This document shows positions 1 through 6,165 of a DNA stretch of 6,745 nucleotides, piece by piece. This DNA is from a bacterium. GTDB lineage: Bacteria; Chloroflexota; Limnocylindria; Limnocylindrales; Limnocylindraceae. The translations under genes and the position numbers were made by a program. The stretch lies in assembly GCA_009919365.1 (NCBI GenBank), contig RGBZ01000044.1, positions 1 through 6,745 on the forward strand, in the 5' to 3' direction. Numbering within the stretch: position 1 is the first letter of the stretch; each line of letters starts with the position of its first letter. The notes beneath the pieces are model-generated. The model saw only the letters and a list, made by a program, of their open reading frames with translations, was not told where the DNA came from and did no database searches.

Positions 1-1
1 G

Positions 2-982
2 GGCGGCCTTGTCGCCTTCCCCACTGAAACCGTCTACGGCCTCGGGGCGAACGCCTTCGATGCGCCAGCGGTCGCACGCATCTTTGAGGCGAAGGGTCGC
101 CCAACCTTTGATCCGCTCATCGTGCACATTGCCGATCGCGCCGACCTCGCCCACCTCTTCACCGAGGCTGCGCTCGCCGACCCACGGATCAAACTCCTTG
201 CGGATGCCTTCTGGCCTGGGGCGCTAACGATTGTTGCCGCCGCGCGACCCGAGGTCCCTGGCCTGGTGCGTGCCGGTCTCGAGACAGTCGGCGTGCGTCT
301 GCCGCGACACGAGACGGCGCTGGCACTCATTCGGGCGGCTGGAACACCGATCGCTGCGCCAAGCGCCAATCGATTCGGTCGCCTCTCCCCAACCTCCGCC
401 GATCATGTGTTGGAGCAGCTTGATGGACGCATTGACGCCGTGCTCCTCGGTGAGGCAACCGACATTGGCGTGGAGTCCAGCGTGGTCGCACTCGATAGCA
501 GCGGACCTGCGCGCCTACTACGACACGGCGGCATCCCGCTGGAAGACCTGGAACAGGTGCTCGCTGATCACGGGGGGATCGTTGCGACCGCGCCAACAGC
601 GCGACCTGGCGTGCCCCTGCTGGCGCCTGGGATGACCGAGTCGCACTACGCGCCTCTCGTGCCGCTCATCTTGGCGGCGGCTGAATTCCCCGCTGGAGTG
701 ACAGAGTGCGCGCTCCTTGCTCCCGACCGTGCGACTCTCACACAGCTTGAAGCGCGTGCTGTGGCTGCGGGGGCCAAAGTGCACATGAGCGTTCCCCTCT
801 CAGAACTGCTGGACCCGGTTGCCGCCGCTGCTCACCTCTTTGAGCGACTGCATGAACTCGAGGCAACACTCGCTCGCCACGCGGTGCCCGCCGCGAGAAT
901 CATCGCCGCCCCCTATCCTGAGGGCGGCCTCGGTTCAGCAATTGCGGACCGCCTTCGCCGCGCGGCGGCCACGCCGCAGTAA
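2..982 (+). CDS. sua5: Sua5-type L-threonylcarbamoyladenylate synthase, 5' end missing
   Basis: Makes threonylcarbamoyl-AMP from threonine, bicarbonate and ATP, the first step of t6A formation at position 37 of ANN-decoding tRNAs, in the cytoplasm. The frame is open from base 2, so the start lies before the window; 326 residues are visible, and roughly 10-25 are probably missing given the usual Sua5 length of about 340-350. The YrdC domain (fragment residues 1-200) opens with FPTETVYGLG, then KGRP and PLIVH near 31-42, FWPGALT at 70-76, VGVRLPRH at about 97-104, the nucleotide-binding APSAN at 119-123 and GVESSVV at about 156-162. The linker PGM...HYAP at 209-218 and the following 110 residues are the C-terminal Sua5 domain, which separates this protein from short TsaC/YrdC forms. 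The GVESS variant replaces the commoner GVEST. It is followed 10 bases later by the yczE-like gene and is probably co-transcribed with it. Family assignment is firm; the true start is unseen. Confidence 0.94.
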   Translation, partial: GGLVAFPTETVYGLGANAFDAPAVARIFEAKGRPTFDPLIVHIADRADLAHLFTEAALADPRIKLLADAFWPGALTIVAAARPEVPGLVRAGLETVGVRLPRHETALALIRAAGTPIAAPSANRFGRLSPTSADHVLEQLDGRIDAVLLGEATDIGVESSVVALDSSGPARLLRHGGIPLEDLEQVLADHGGIVATAPTARPGVPLLAPGMTESHYAPLVPLILAAAEFPAGVTECALLAPDRATLTQLEARAVAAGAKVHMSVPLSELLDPVAAAAHLFERLHELEATLARHAVPAARIIAAPYPEGGLGSAIADRLRRAAATPQ

Positions 983-987
983 GGGGA
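981..987 (+). promoter_or_regulatory. Ribosome binding site for the yczE-like gene
   Basis: AAGGGGA overlaps the stop codon of the Sua5 gene and lies about 5-6 bases before ATG 993. It selects this ATG over the longer in-frame opening that begins at 819 inside the Sua5 gene. The overlap with the upstream stop suggests translational coupling. Confidence 0.6.
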
Positions 988-992
988 ACCGC

Positions 993-1679
993 ATGACGAC
1001 ACCACGCAGCAACTGGCTCTCGCAAGCGATCACGGCTGATGCCTTGAAGCGCTTCCCGCAATCAATCGCTGGTCAGGCGGTCTTCGCCACGGGACTCGTG
1101 ATGATGCTCGCCGCGGGCGTTGGCCTCCCATCGTGGGAGATCCTGCACCAGGGTCTCAGCAAGCAACTCGGCATTCAGATTGGTACTGCTGCGCAGTTGA
1201 GCGGCGTATTCGTGCTGTTGCTCTGGATCCCACTTCGCCAGCGTCCTGGACTTGGCACGCTCAGCAATATCGTGGTGATCGGCTGGGTGATGAACGTGGA
1301 GATTGCCCTCCTCACCTACATCGGCGTCCCACCCGCAGCAGAGATCGCCGCACAGCCACTGCTCGCTGGGGCGTTGGCGATCGCGGGCACAGCCGTTGTT
1401 GGTTTCGGCTCAGGCATCTACATCGGCAGCGGAAACGGCCCAGGGCCACGCGATGGCCTCATGACCGGACTCCATCACCGCACCGGGCAAGCAATCTGGA
1501 AGATGCGCACCGCCATTGAGGTTGTAGTCGGCGTCTTGGGAATCGTGCTCGGTGGAACCTTTGGCTTCGGCACGATCTGGTTCGCCTTCACCATTGGGCC
1601 ACAGGTGCAGTTTTGGTTGGGGCGACTCGACCCTGGCGGTCGAGCGAAGCGACAAGCTTCTGCGGCGGGTCGCCGCTAA
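993..1679 (+). CDS. yczE: YczE-family integral membrane protein
   Basis: A 228-residue polytopic membrane protein of the YczE family (relatives in Bacillus and many Actinobacteria), whose biochemical role is not established. Hydrophobic segments lie near residues 28-45, 68-82, 90-110, 122-146, 172-190 and 192-208, giving about five or six membrane spans. Family signatures are W-EILHQGLS at 48-56 followed by LGIQIGTA, the PLRQRPGLGT turn at 80-89, the glycine-rich segment with GPGPRDGLMTGL at 149-160, HHRTG at 161-165, and GFGTIWFAFTIGP at 191-203. The C-terminal tail (211-228) is short and basic, so probably cytoplasmic. ATG 993 is chosen because of the AAGGGGA site just upstream; the in-frame codons before it lie inside the Sua5 gene. 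It sits 10 bases after sua5, and its stop is 10 bases from the convergent ctaA-ctaB stop. Substrate or partner cannot be read from the sequence. Confidence 0.87.
   Translation: MTTPRSNWLSQAITADALKRFPQSIAGQAVFATGLVMMLAAGVGLPSWEILHQGLSKQLGIQIGTAAQLSGVFVLLLWIPLRQRPGLGTLSNIVVIGWVMNVEIALLTYIGVPPAAEIAAQPLLAGALAIAGTAVVGFGSGIYIGSGNGPGPRDGLMTGLHHRTGQAIWKMRTAIEVVVGVLGIVLGGTFGFGTIWFAFTIGPQVQFWLGRLDPGGRAKRQASAAGRR
1626..1676. terminator. Two short hairpins at the convergent 3' junction, possible weak terminator
   Basis: Two perfect inverted repeats lie in the last codons of the yczE-like gene: CTCGACC/GGTCGAG with a 5-base loop (1626-1644) and GCGGCG/CGCCGC with a 3-base loop (1662-1676). The second ends directly before the TAA at 1677. 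They lie upstream of the stop for the plus transcript and downstream of the ctaA-ctaB stop (1690) for the minus transcript. Neither is followed by a T-run on either strand, so an intrinsic terminator is unproven; in GC-rich coding DNA they may be chance. Confidence 0.25.
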
Positions 1680-1689
1680 GGCGTTCTCG

Positions 1690-3513
1690 CTAGCGCGGCA
1701 GAACGGCGTCAATCGCGATCGCCGCGAAGATCAGCGTGAGATAGCTAATGGAGAAGCGGTAGAGGCGCGTTGCGCCACGCAGCAACCCGTCGCCGAGCAC
1801 ATCGCTGCGCAAGCGCCAGGCTCGTAGCAAGAAGGCTCCGCCGCCGATGACGGCAACCGCGAGGTAGACGAGTCCCATCCCCGCCACCGCCCAGAGCATC
1901 AGGCTCATCGCGACAAGCAGGATCGTATAGAGCCAGATCTGTCGCGCCGTCTCCGCGGGACCCGCAGTCACGGGCAACATCGGCACCCCTGCAGCCGCGT
2001 AGTCAGGACCAATGCGGAGTGCCAACGCCCAGAAGTGTGGCGGCGTCCAATAGAAGACCAACGCAAAGAGCAGGATCGGCACGAGCGAAACATCGCCGGT
2101 CACCGCCGCCCAACCGATCACGGGTGGGAGCGCACCCGCCGCTCCACCAATCACGATGTTCTGGGGGGTTGAGCGCTTCAGGATCAAGGTGTAGATCAGC
2201 ACGTAGAAGGCGATGGCGAGGAGGGAGATAAACGCGGCCATGACCGTTGTCGTTAGCGCCAGGAAGATGAAACTGGCAACGCCGAGCGTGCTCGCGAAGA
2301 GGAGTGCAGCTCCAACGCTGATTTGGCCAGTCACGAGCGGGCGTGCCGCGGTGCGTGCCATCTGTGCGTCGATGTCGGCATCAATAATGCAGTTGAAGAC
2401 GTTGGCACTGGCCGCACTCAGGGTGCCACCAATAAGCGTCGCGGCAATGAGGGCGACCGGCGGGAATCCGTGAGCTGCGAGCAGCATCGCTGGAACGGTG
2501 GTGATGAGGAGGAGCTCAACGATACGCGGCTTGGTCAGCGCGATGTAGGCGGAGATGGTTTCGCGACGAGTCTGCGGCGTGCGCTTCAACCCGCCACCGA
2601 TGCCACCGCCCGCAGCACGCCCCTCAAGGAGCGCGATCGAGGCAGCGCCAACCGTGAGGATCCAGATTAACGTGGCGAGAGCGACGTGCAGCGTCTGGGT
2701 CCACGGGGCCAGCTTGGTGAAGATCTGCACCGCGCCGATGAGGCACTGCACGGCGAACACCGCCACGGCGTAGGTGAGGAGCTGGCGGACACGCGCTGGG
2801 CTCCCCTTCTCGCGGCGAACGATCCAGAGCGCCGAGATGAGGATGAGCGCAACGATCGCTGTGGCGTAACGGTGCAGGATCATTGGCGTCGAGAGTGCGG
2901 TCACCGGCGGAATGAGGGTGCCACCCATCAGTGGCCAATCTGGGTAGAGCAGGCCGGTATCCGTGCCCGTCACATGCGATCCAAAGAGGAGCAGTGCGTA
3001 GATTGCACCTGCCGCCACGATCGGCGCCACAACGCTCCCGCTCGCGCGGCGAATGCCAGCGAGCACCTCGTCGTACCCACTTCGTGCGAGCACCCAGACT
3101 TGGAGCCCGACAAATGCCATCGCGGTCGCGAGATGAGCGGTCACTGACTCCCCTGAGTTCGACTCAAGGACAGTTTGGCGCCCGAGCCACGCCTGGAAGA
3201 GGACGAGCGCGAGAAGGGCGATGGAAGCCCCTTGCAGCGAGCGGCGACCCTTCAGGTTCCGCAGCGCGATGACGACCACGGAGAGGGCAATGAGGCCGAT
3301 CAGGGCCGCAATGGTGCGATGGATCCACTCAAGCCACGCCTTATAGGCAATCACGTCACCTGAATCGGTGGTTGGCGGGATCAGCTGCCCGTAGCAGAGA
3401 GGCCAGTCTGGGCAACCCATCCCCGATTCCGTCGCGCGAACGATGACGCCGATCACTACGAGACCGATGGTGGCGCCGAGGAGGAGTCGCAGTGCGAAGC
3501 GGAAACTCTTCAT
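1690..3513 (-). CDS. ctaA-ctaB: Fused heme A synthase (CtaA) - heme O synthase (CtaB)
   Basis: A 607-residue membrane protein with two enzymes in one chain. The C-terminal CtaB half farnesylates heme B to heme O; the N-terminal CtaA half oxidises the heme O methyl group to give heme A for aa3/caa3 oxidases. CtaA (about 1-295) has eight predicted spans, the conserved Cys34/Cys40 in GCPDWPLC, Glu62 and His65 in EWIHR, and further heme-ligand histidines at 127, 214 and 276, spaced as in Bacillus CtaA. The second extracytoplasmic loop (TGLLYPDWPLM, 186-196) has no cysteine pair. A Gly-rich linker (about 298-318) leads to CtaB (about 320-607): ALTKPR at 325-330, the prenyl-diphosphate/Mg motif N374-x3-D378-x3-D382, RP at 391-392, LKRSTPQNIVIGG at 445-457, GALPPVIGW near 460-468, and HFWALAL with downstream DY at 504-505. 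Cox10/Cox15 fusions are known in other groups, including Thermus. ATG 3513 gives the proper CtaA N-terminus and has a -10-like box 6 bases upstream. Confidence 0.95.
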   Translation of the reverse strand: MKSFRFALRLLLGATIGLVVIGVIVRATESGMGCPDWPLCYGQLIPPTTDSGDVIAYKAWLEWIHRTIAALIGLIALSVVVIALRNLKGRRSLQGASIALLALVLFQAWLGRQTVLESNSGESVTAHLATAMAFVGLQVWVLARSGYDEVLAGIRRASGSVVAPIVAAGAIYALLLFGSHVTGTDTGLLYPDWPLMGGTLIPPVTALSTPMILHRYATAIVALILISALWIVRREKGSPARVRQLLTYAVAVFAVQCLIGAVQIFTKLAPWTQTLHVALATLIWILTVGAASIALLEGRAAGGGIGGGLKRTPQTRRETISAYIALTKPRIVELLLITTVPAMLLAAHGFPPVALIAATLIGGTLSAASANVFNCIIDADIDAQMARTAARPLVTGQISVGAALLFASTLGVASFIFLALTTTVMAAFISLLAIAFYVLIYTLILKRSTPQNIVIGGAAGALPPVIGWAAVTGDVSLVPILLFALVFYWTPPHFWALALRIGPDYAAAGVPMLPVTAGPAETARQIWLYTILLVAMSLMLWAVAGMGLVYLAVAVIGGGAFLLRAWRLRSDVLGDGLLRGATRLYRFSISYLTLIFAAIAIDAVLPR

Positions 3514-3519
3514 AGGTAG

Positions 3520-3525
3520 ATGGTA
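3520..3525 (-). promoter_or_regulatory. Probable -10 box of ctaA-ctaB (leaderless)
   Basis: On the minus strand, TACCAT lies exactly 6 bases before ATG 3513, matching TANNNT at -12 to -7 if transcription starts at the A of ATG. No Shine-Dalgarno sequence is present in the intervening CTACCT. No good -35 hexamer was found 16-18 bases further upstream. Confidence 0.45.
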
Positions 3526-3548
3526 CGCCGAGCCTCAGAAACGTGGGA

Positions 3549-3554
3549 TAGAGT
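3549..3554 (+). promoter_or_regulatory. Probable -10 box of the thioredoxin-like lipoprotein gene (leaderless)
   Basis: TAGAGT lies exactly 6 bases before GTG 3561, again TANNNT at -12 to -7 if the mRNA starts at the start codon. The GAGGAG at 3555-3560 resembles a Shine-Dalgarno site but touches the GTG with no spacer, so it cannot serve in the usual way. An in-frame TAG at 3549-3551 rules out a start further upstream. No clear -35 hexamer is present. Confidence 0.45.
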
Positions 3555-3560
3555 GAGGAG

Positions 3561-4529
3561 GTGAAGAAGCTCCTGCGTCACGTTGCTCTTGTCGCCCTCT
3601 CTGCCGTGCTTGCCGCATGCGGAGGGGCAACTCCGACGCCGAGCGCCAGTACGGGGAGCATCACGAGAAACGGCTGCACTGATGCATGGCCCGCGGCGGG
3701 CCAGGCGAGCTCCACTGGGCCACTCCCGCTTCTTGCAAACAGCGACCTTGCTCCCGGTGCGAATCGCCTCATCATCGGACTTGTCGACGGCGCAAGGTTC
3801 CCGCTTGGCTCCCCTGCCTGGACGCTCAAGAGTGAGATCTTCGACATCACGACCGATGGCTGTACACCTCTCGCCGCCGCTTCGCCGCTCCCCTTCACCT
3901 GGGCAATCACCGACGTTCGTGGCTTCTTCATCGGCACAACCGAAATCCCCGTTGGCGCGCGAGAGATTGGACTCGTGATCAGCGGCACCGATGCCGCTGG
4001 CGCAACAGTGCTCGTTCGCTTCACCTCCTCTGTGCAGGTAACCGGCACGGCACCACGCCCTGGAGATGCTGCGCCAAACGTCGCAACACCAATCGCAGCA
4101 ACGAGTCCGCAGGGCATCGCAGGAGTTTCTACAGATCCAGATCCGCGCGCCGACTTCTATACGAACTCCGCTCCAGAACTCCTCGCCGCAGGAACTCCCT
4201 TCCTCATCGTCTTCGCTTCGCCGGCGTTCTGTGTCTCACAGTCGTGCGGGCCAACCCTCACACTGCTCAAGAGCGCGGCTGATCGCAACCCTGGGGTCGT
4301 GATCGTGCACGTCGAGCCGTATCAGATGAGCTGGAACGGCACGCGTCTGATTCCGGTCCTTGCGCCCAGCGGCGGACTTCAGGCGACGGGCATCGTGACG
4401 GCATGGCAGGTTCCAATTGAGCCGTGGATCTTTACGGTCGGCGCTGACGGCCGCATCCTGCGCTCCCTTGAAGGAGTGGTCAGCTCCGAGGAACTTGACG
4501 CTGCGCTCGCCGAACTCGCCGCGAACTAG
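3561..4529 (+). CDS. Lipoprotein with C-terminal thioredoxin-like domain (CxxxxC)
   Basis: A 322-residue predicted lipoprotein on the outer face of the membrane. Residues 1-19 form a basic plus hydrophobic signal peptide ending in the lipobox LAAC, with Cys20 as the lipidation site, followed by a Thr/Pro/Ser/Ala-rich spacer. Residues about 55-165 look like a beta-rich domain with the APGANRLIIGLVD segment at 64-76. The C-terminal part (about 180-322) has a thioredoxin-like pattern: PFLIVFASPAFC (213-224) ending a beta strand, Cys224 and Cys229 as CxxxxC, a helix with LLKSAADR, VVIVHVEPY (246-254), then the cis-Pro-like VPIEPWIF (284-291) and DGRILRSLEG (296-305). This is neither the CxxC of thioredoxin nor the CxxxC of Sco proteins. 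It is divergent from ctaA-ctaB, 47 bases away, so a role in redox or copper handling during cytochrome oxidase assembly is a reasonable inference; a peroxiredoxin-like or stress role is an alternative. GTG 3561 is the only start that keeps the full signal peptide. Confidence 0.85.
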   Translation: MKKLLRHVALVALSAVLAACGGATPTPSASTGSITRNGCTDAWPAAGQASSTGPLPLLANSDLAPGANRLIIGLVDGARFPLGSPAWTLKSEIFDITTDGCTPLAAASPLPFTWAITDVRGFFIGTTEIPVGAREIGLVISGTDAAGATVLVRFTSSVQVTGTAPRPGDAAPNVATPIAATSPQGIAGVSTDPDPRADFYTNSAPELLAAGTPFLIVFASPAFCVSQSCGPTLTLLKSAADRNPGVVIVHVEPYQMSWNGTRLIPVLAPSGGLQATGIVTAWQVPIEPWIFTVGADGRILRSLEGVVSSEELDAALAELAAN

Positions 4530-4533
4530 CTAG
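4526..4533. other. Abutting convergent stop codons
   Basis: The plus-strand lipoprotein stop TAG (4527-4529) is directly followed by the complement of the minus-strand PyrE-like stop TAG (4530-4532), producing the palindrome CTAGCTAG with no spacer. There is no room for a dedicated terminator, so transcripts from both sides must end inside, or read through into, the opposing gene. Confidence 0.8.
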
Positions 4534-5138
4534 CGGCCGCTACTCCCCGGGGCGACGATCGGCTCACCCGCCGCGCAGAGCGGACAGTCGCGTGGCTCGT
4601 AGGTTGGCAGGCTCAGCGTGACCCCGGCGATCAGCGGAATGGGGTCTCGTCCCTCCGCCTCAATTTCAGTAATCCCCTGGGTGCGATGTGCGATCACCAC
4701 CGCGGCGATTGGATGCGCGCCAGCAGCGTAGAGAGTTGGCAGTAGGACCTGGACCGCAGTACCTGTCTCCAATTCACCGGCAACCAGAAGCACGCGTGCA
4801 CGCGGTGGAACTTCGGTGGCGTCGGCTGCGTCGCCAGCCACGACGCTCCGCACTCCAAGATGCTCAGCGACGAGCGTGGCAAGTTCAGCAACGGCTTGGT
4901 CCACCCCAACGACGAGATCAATCTCGCCTCCCAGTGCATGCACCACTTCGCGACTACGCGCGGCGAGCTGCTGCGCAATCTCTGATAGGGCTGTCCCCTG
5001 CCGAAGCATCACCAGAGTTTGCAGGTTCGTACCACTGTGCTGACCCCCCTGCAACAAGAAGTGCCCTCGCTCAAGTGCGCCGGCGGCGAAGAGAAGGTCT
5101 TCGATTCGCTGGCTGGTCGCGTGGTGCCAATTACTCAT
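4530..5138 (-). CDS. pyrE: PyrE-like protein, orotate phosphoribosyltransferase fold with degenerate active site
   Basis: A 202-residue homologue of orotate phosphoribosyltransferase, close in layout to the Thermus/cyanobacterial type. Residues 19-40 carry the family N-terminus (AGALERGHFLL, then GGQHS and NLQ), and the end keeps the typical YEPRDCPLC...G.P..PGS tail at 180-199 with Cys185 and Cys188. The centre is unlike a working enzyme. The glycine-rich AIGG-type segment reads VVGVDQAVAEL (76-86). The flexible catalytic loop with its Arg and Lys residues is shortened to AGDAADATEV (101-110). The PRPP motif, normally of the form V-E/D-D-V-x-T-T-G, reads LLVAGELETGTA (117-128) and lacks the paired acids. 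The frame is uninterrupted and homology continues on both sides, so a frameshift is unlikely. Its ATG overlaps the PyrD-like stop (ATGAGTAA) and no ribosome site is seen, implying translational coupling. Fold assignment is good; transferase activity is doubtful. Confidence 0.8.
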   Translation of the reverse strand: MSNWHHATSQRIEDLLFAAGALERGHFLLQGGQHSGTNLQTLVMLRQGTALSEIAQQLAARSREVVHALGGEIDLVVGVDQAVAELATLVAEHLGVRSVVAGDAADATEVPPRARVLLVAGELETGTAVQVLLPTLYAAGAHPIAAVVIAHRTQGITEIEAEGRDPIPLIAGVTLSLPTYEPRDCPLCAAGEPIVAPGSSGR

Positions 5139-6165
5139 GGCGCGCGCAGAGTGCGCTTCCGCGCAGCGCGAGAACGTTCAGTTCGCCCCGAGCCGCGACG
5201 GCCCGCCGCAAGGAGTCACCTACCGCACCAGGGAGTCGTGGGTCAGCCCAGAGTGCGGTCCCCAGACTCACCGCGCTCGCGCCAGCGGCGAAGGCGTCGA
5301 GTGCATCTGCCGGGGATCCAATTCCGCCCCCGCCAATGATCGGTGCGCCAGCACCACTCGCCGCCTCGGCGATCGCCGCAAGTGCGGCGGGTCGTACCAG
5401 CGGGCCAGAGAGTTCACCGATACCTGCGGCCAAGGCTGGTCCGCGTCGCGAGCGGTCGGGAAGGAATCCGTGCGGCGACCCACTGACGGAGAGCACATCA
5501 ACGCCCGCATCAATCGATTCGCTCGCTAGGCGACGGAGATCACTTGCCGCCGACGAAACCTTCGCAATAAGTGGTCGGTCGGTTGCACCGCGCGCCGTAT
5601 CAATGAGACGCAGCGCCTCATCGGCCGACGCCTCCCACCGATGACCATCAAGGCCATCACACGGAGCTGTAAGGTCGACCTCCAGTGCTGCAATACCAAG
5701 CTCGTCGGCGCGCCGCTCAATCCGAGCAATCAGCTGGGCCAGCTCCTTCACCGAGGTGGCCACAAGCGCAAGGGCAACTGCGCACGGCGCGGAGCGCCAG
5801 CTTGCACCATGTCGATCCATCACCTCGTCGGCACCGGGGTTCTCACGATTCACTGCGTGCATCACGCCGCCAGGCACCTCCACCAGTCGCGGCATCAGGC
5901 CACCAAATCGCGGTCGCAGTGAGATGCCGCGCACAACGAAGAGGCCAACCTCTCGAAGATCAAGTGCACCGCCAGCCTCGTTGCCAAAGCCGAGTGGCCC
6001 AGCCGCAACAACAATTGGTCGCTCTAGTCGCAGCGGATGCTCGCTGCCAAGGGTGACAGCAAGGTCAACGGTCAGCGGATTGATCCGCTCGTTCGCCTGC
6101 GCTTCTACTTGCGCGGTTCGGCTCGTACGTGGCGCGGCCGCCTTGGTGCGCTTGCGTGGTGGCAC
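5131..6165 (-). CDS. pyrD: PyrD-like protein, class 1 dihydroorotate dehydrogenase family with altered catalytic site
   Basis: A 344-residue TIM-barrel flavoprotein homologue of class 1 dihydroorotate dehydrogenase, which oxidises dihydroorotate to orotate with FMN. A basic extension of about 30 residues precedes the barrel. Family landmarks: AAGPLGFGNE at 54-63, VVRGISLRPRFG at 77-88, PGGVMHAVNRENPG at 98-111, Lys202 in AKVS, GELSGPLVRP at 250-259, the FMN-phosphate site with GGGGIG at 278-283 and GTALWADP at 302-309. Substrate-site residues differ: NxSCPN becomes DLTAPC (164-169), placing Ala167 where the catalytic Cys should be; the Lys of VxKG is Arg79; NAIGLQNPG is HAVNRENPG; INT is SGS at 228-230. 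FMN binding therefore looks possible while dihydroorotate oxidation looks unlikely, and a different substrate is plausible. The start is GTG 6165, immediately after the PyrK-like stop, with a ribosome site upstream. The N-terminal extension has no other good start codon. Confidence 0.83.
   Translation of the reverse strand: MPPRKRTKAAAPRTSRTAQVEAQANERINPLTVDLAVTLGSEHPLRLERPIVVAAGPLGFGNEAGGALDLREVGLFVVRGISLRPRFGGLMPRLVEVPGGVMHAVNRENPGADEVMDRHGASWRSAPCAVALALVATSVKELAQLIARIERRADELGIAALEVDLTAPCDGLDGHRWEASADEALRLIDTARGATDRPLIAKVSSAASDLRRLASESIDAGVDVLSVSGSPHGFLPDRSRRGPALAAGIGELSGPLVRPAALAAIAEAASGAGAPIIGGGGIGSPADALDAFAAGASAVSLGTALWADPRLPGAVGDSLRRAVAARGELNVLALRGSALCARHE

Noticed and set aside
819..992. 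Longer in-frame start for the yczE-like protein
   Set aside because: The extra 58 residues overlap the conserved-frame end of Sua5, look unlike any membrane protein, and the ribosome site points to ATG 993.
3578..4117. Minus-strand open frame (179 codons) opposite the lipoprotein gene
   Set aside because: It shadows a gene with a clear signal peptide and thioredoxin-like domain and shows no family features of its own.
4529..4540. NheI- and NotI-like sites side by side, suggesting a cloning polylinker
   Set aside because: The bases are the natural ends of two genes in good frames, and the same GCGGCCGC octamer occurs within the PyrD-like gene near 6134, as expected in GC-rich DNA.
4830..4860. 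Frameshift explaining the missing PyrE catalytic loop
   Set aside because: Family similarity resumes in the same frame on both sides (AEHLG before, CPLC tail after), and the segment is a clean in-frame shortening.
4688..5644. Long plus-strand open frame (318 codons) opposite the PyrE-like and PyrD-like genes
   Set aside because: It spans two recognisable minus-strand genes, its translation is Arg/Ala/Ser-rich low complexity without a known fold, and long antisense frames are common in GC-rich DNA.
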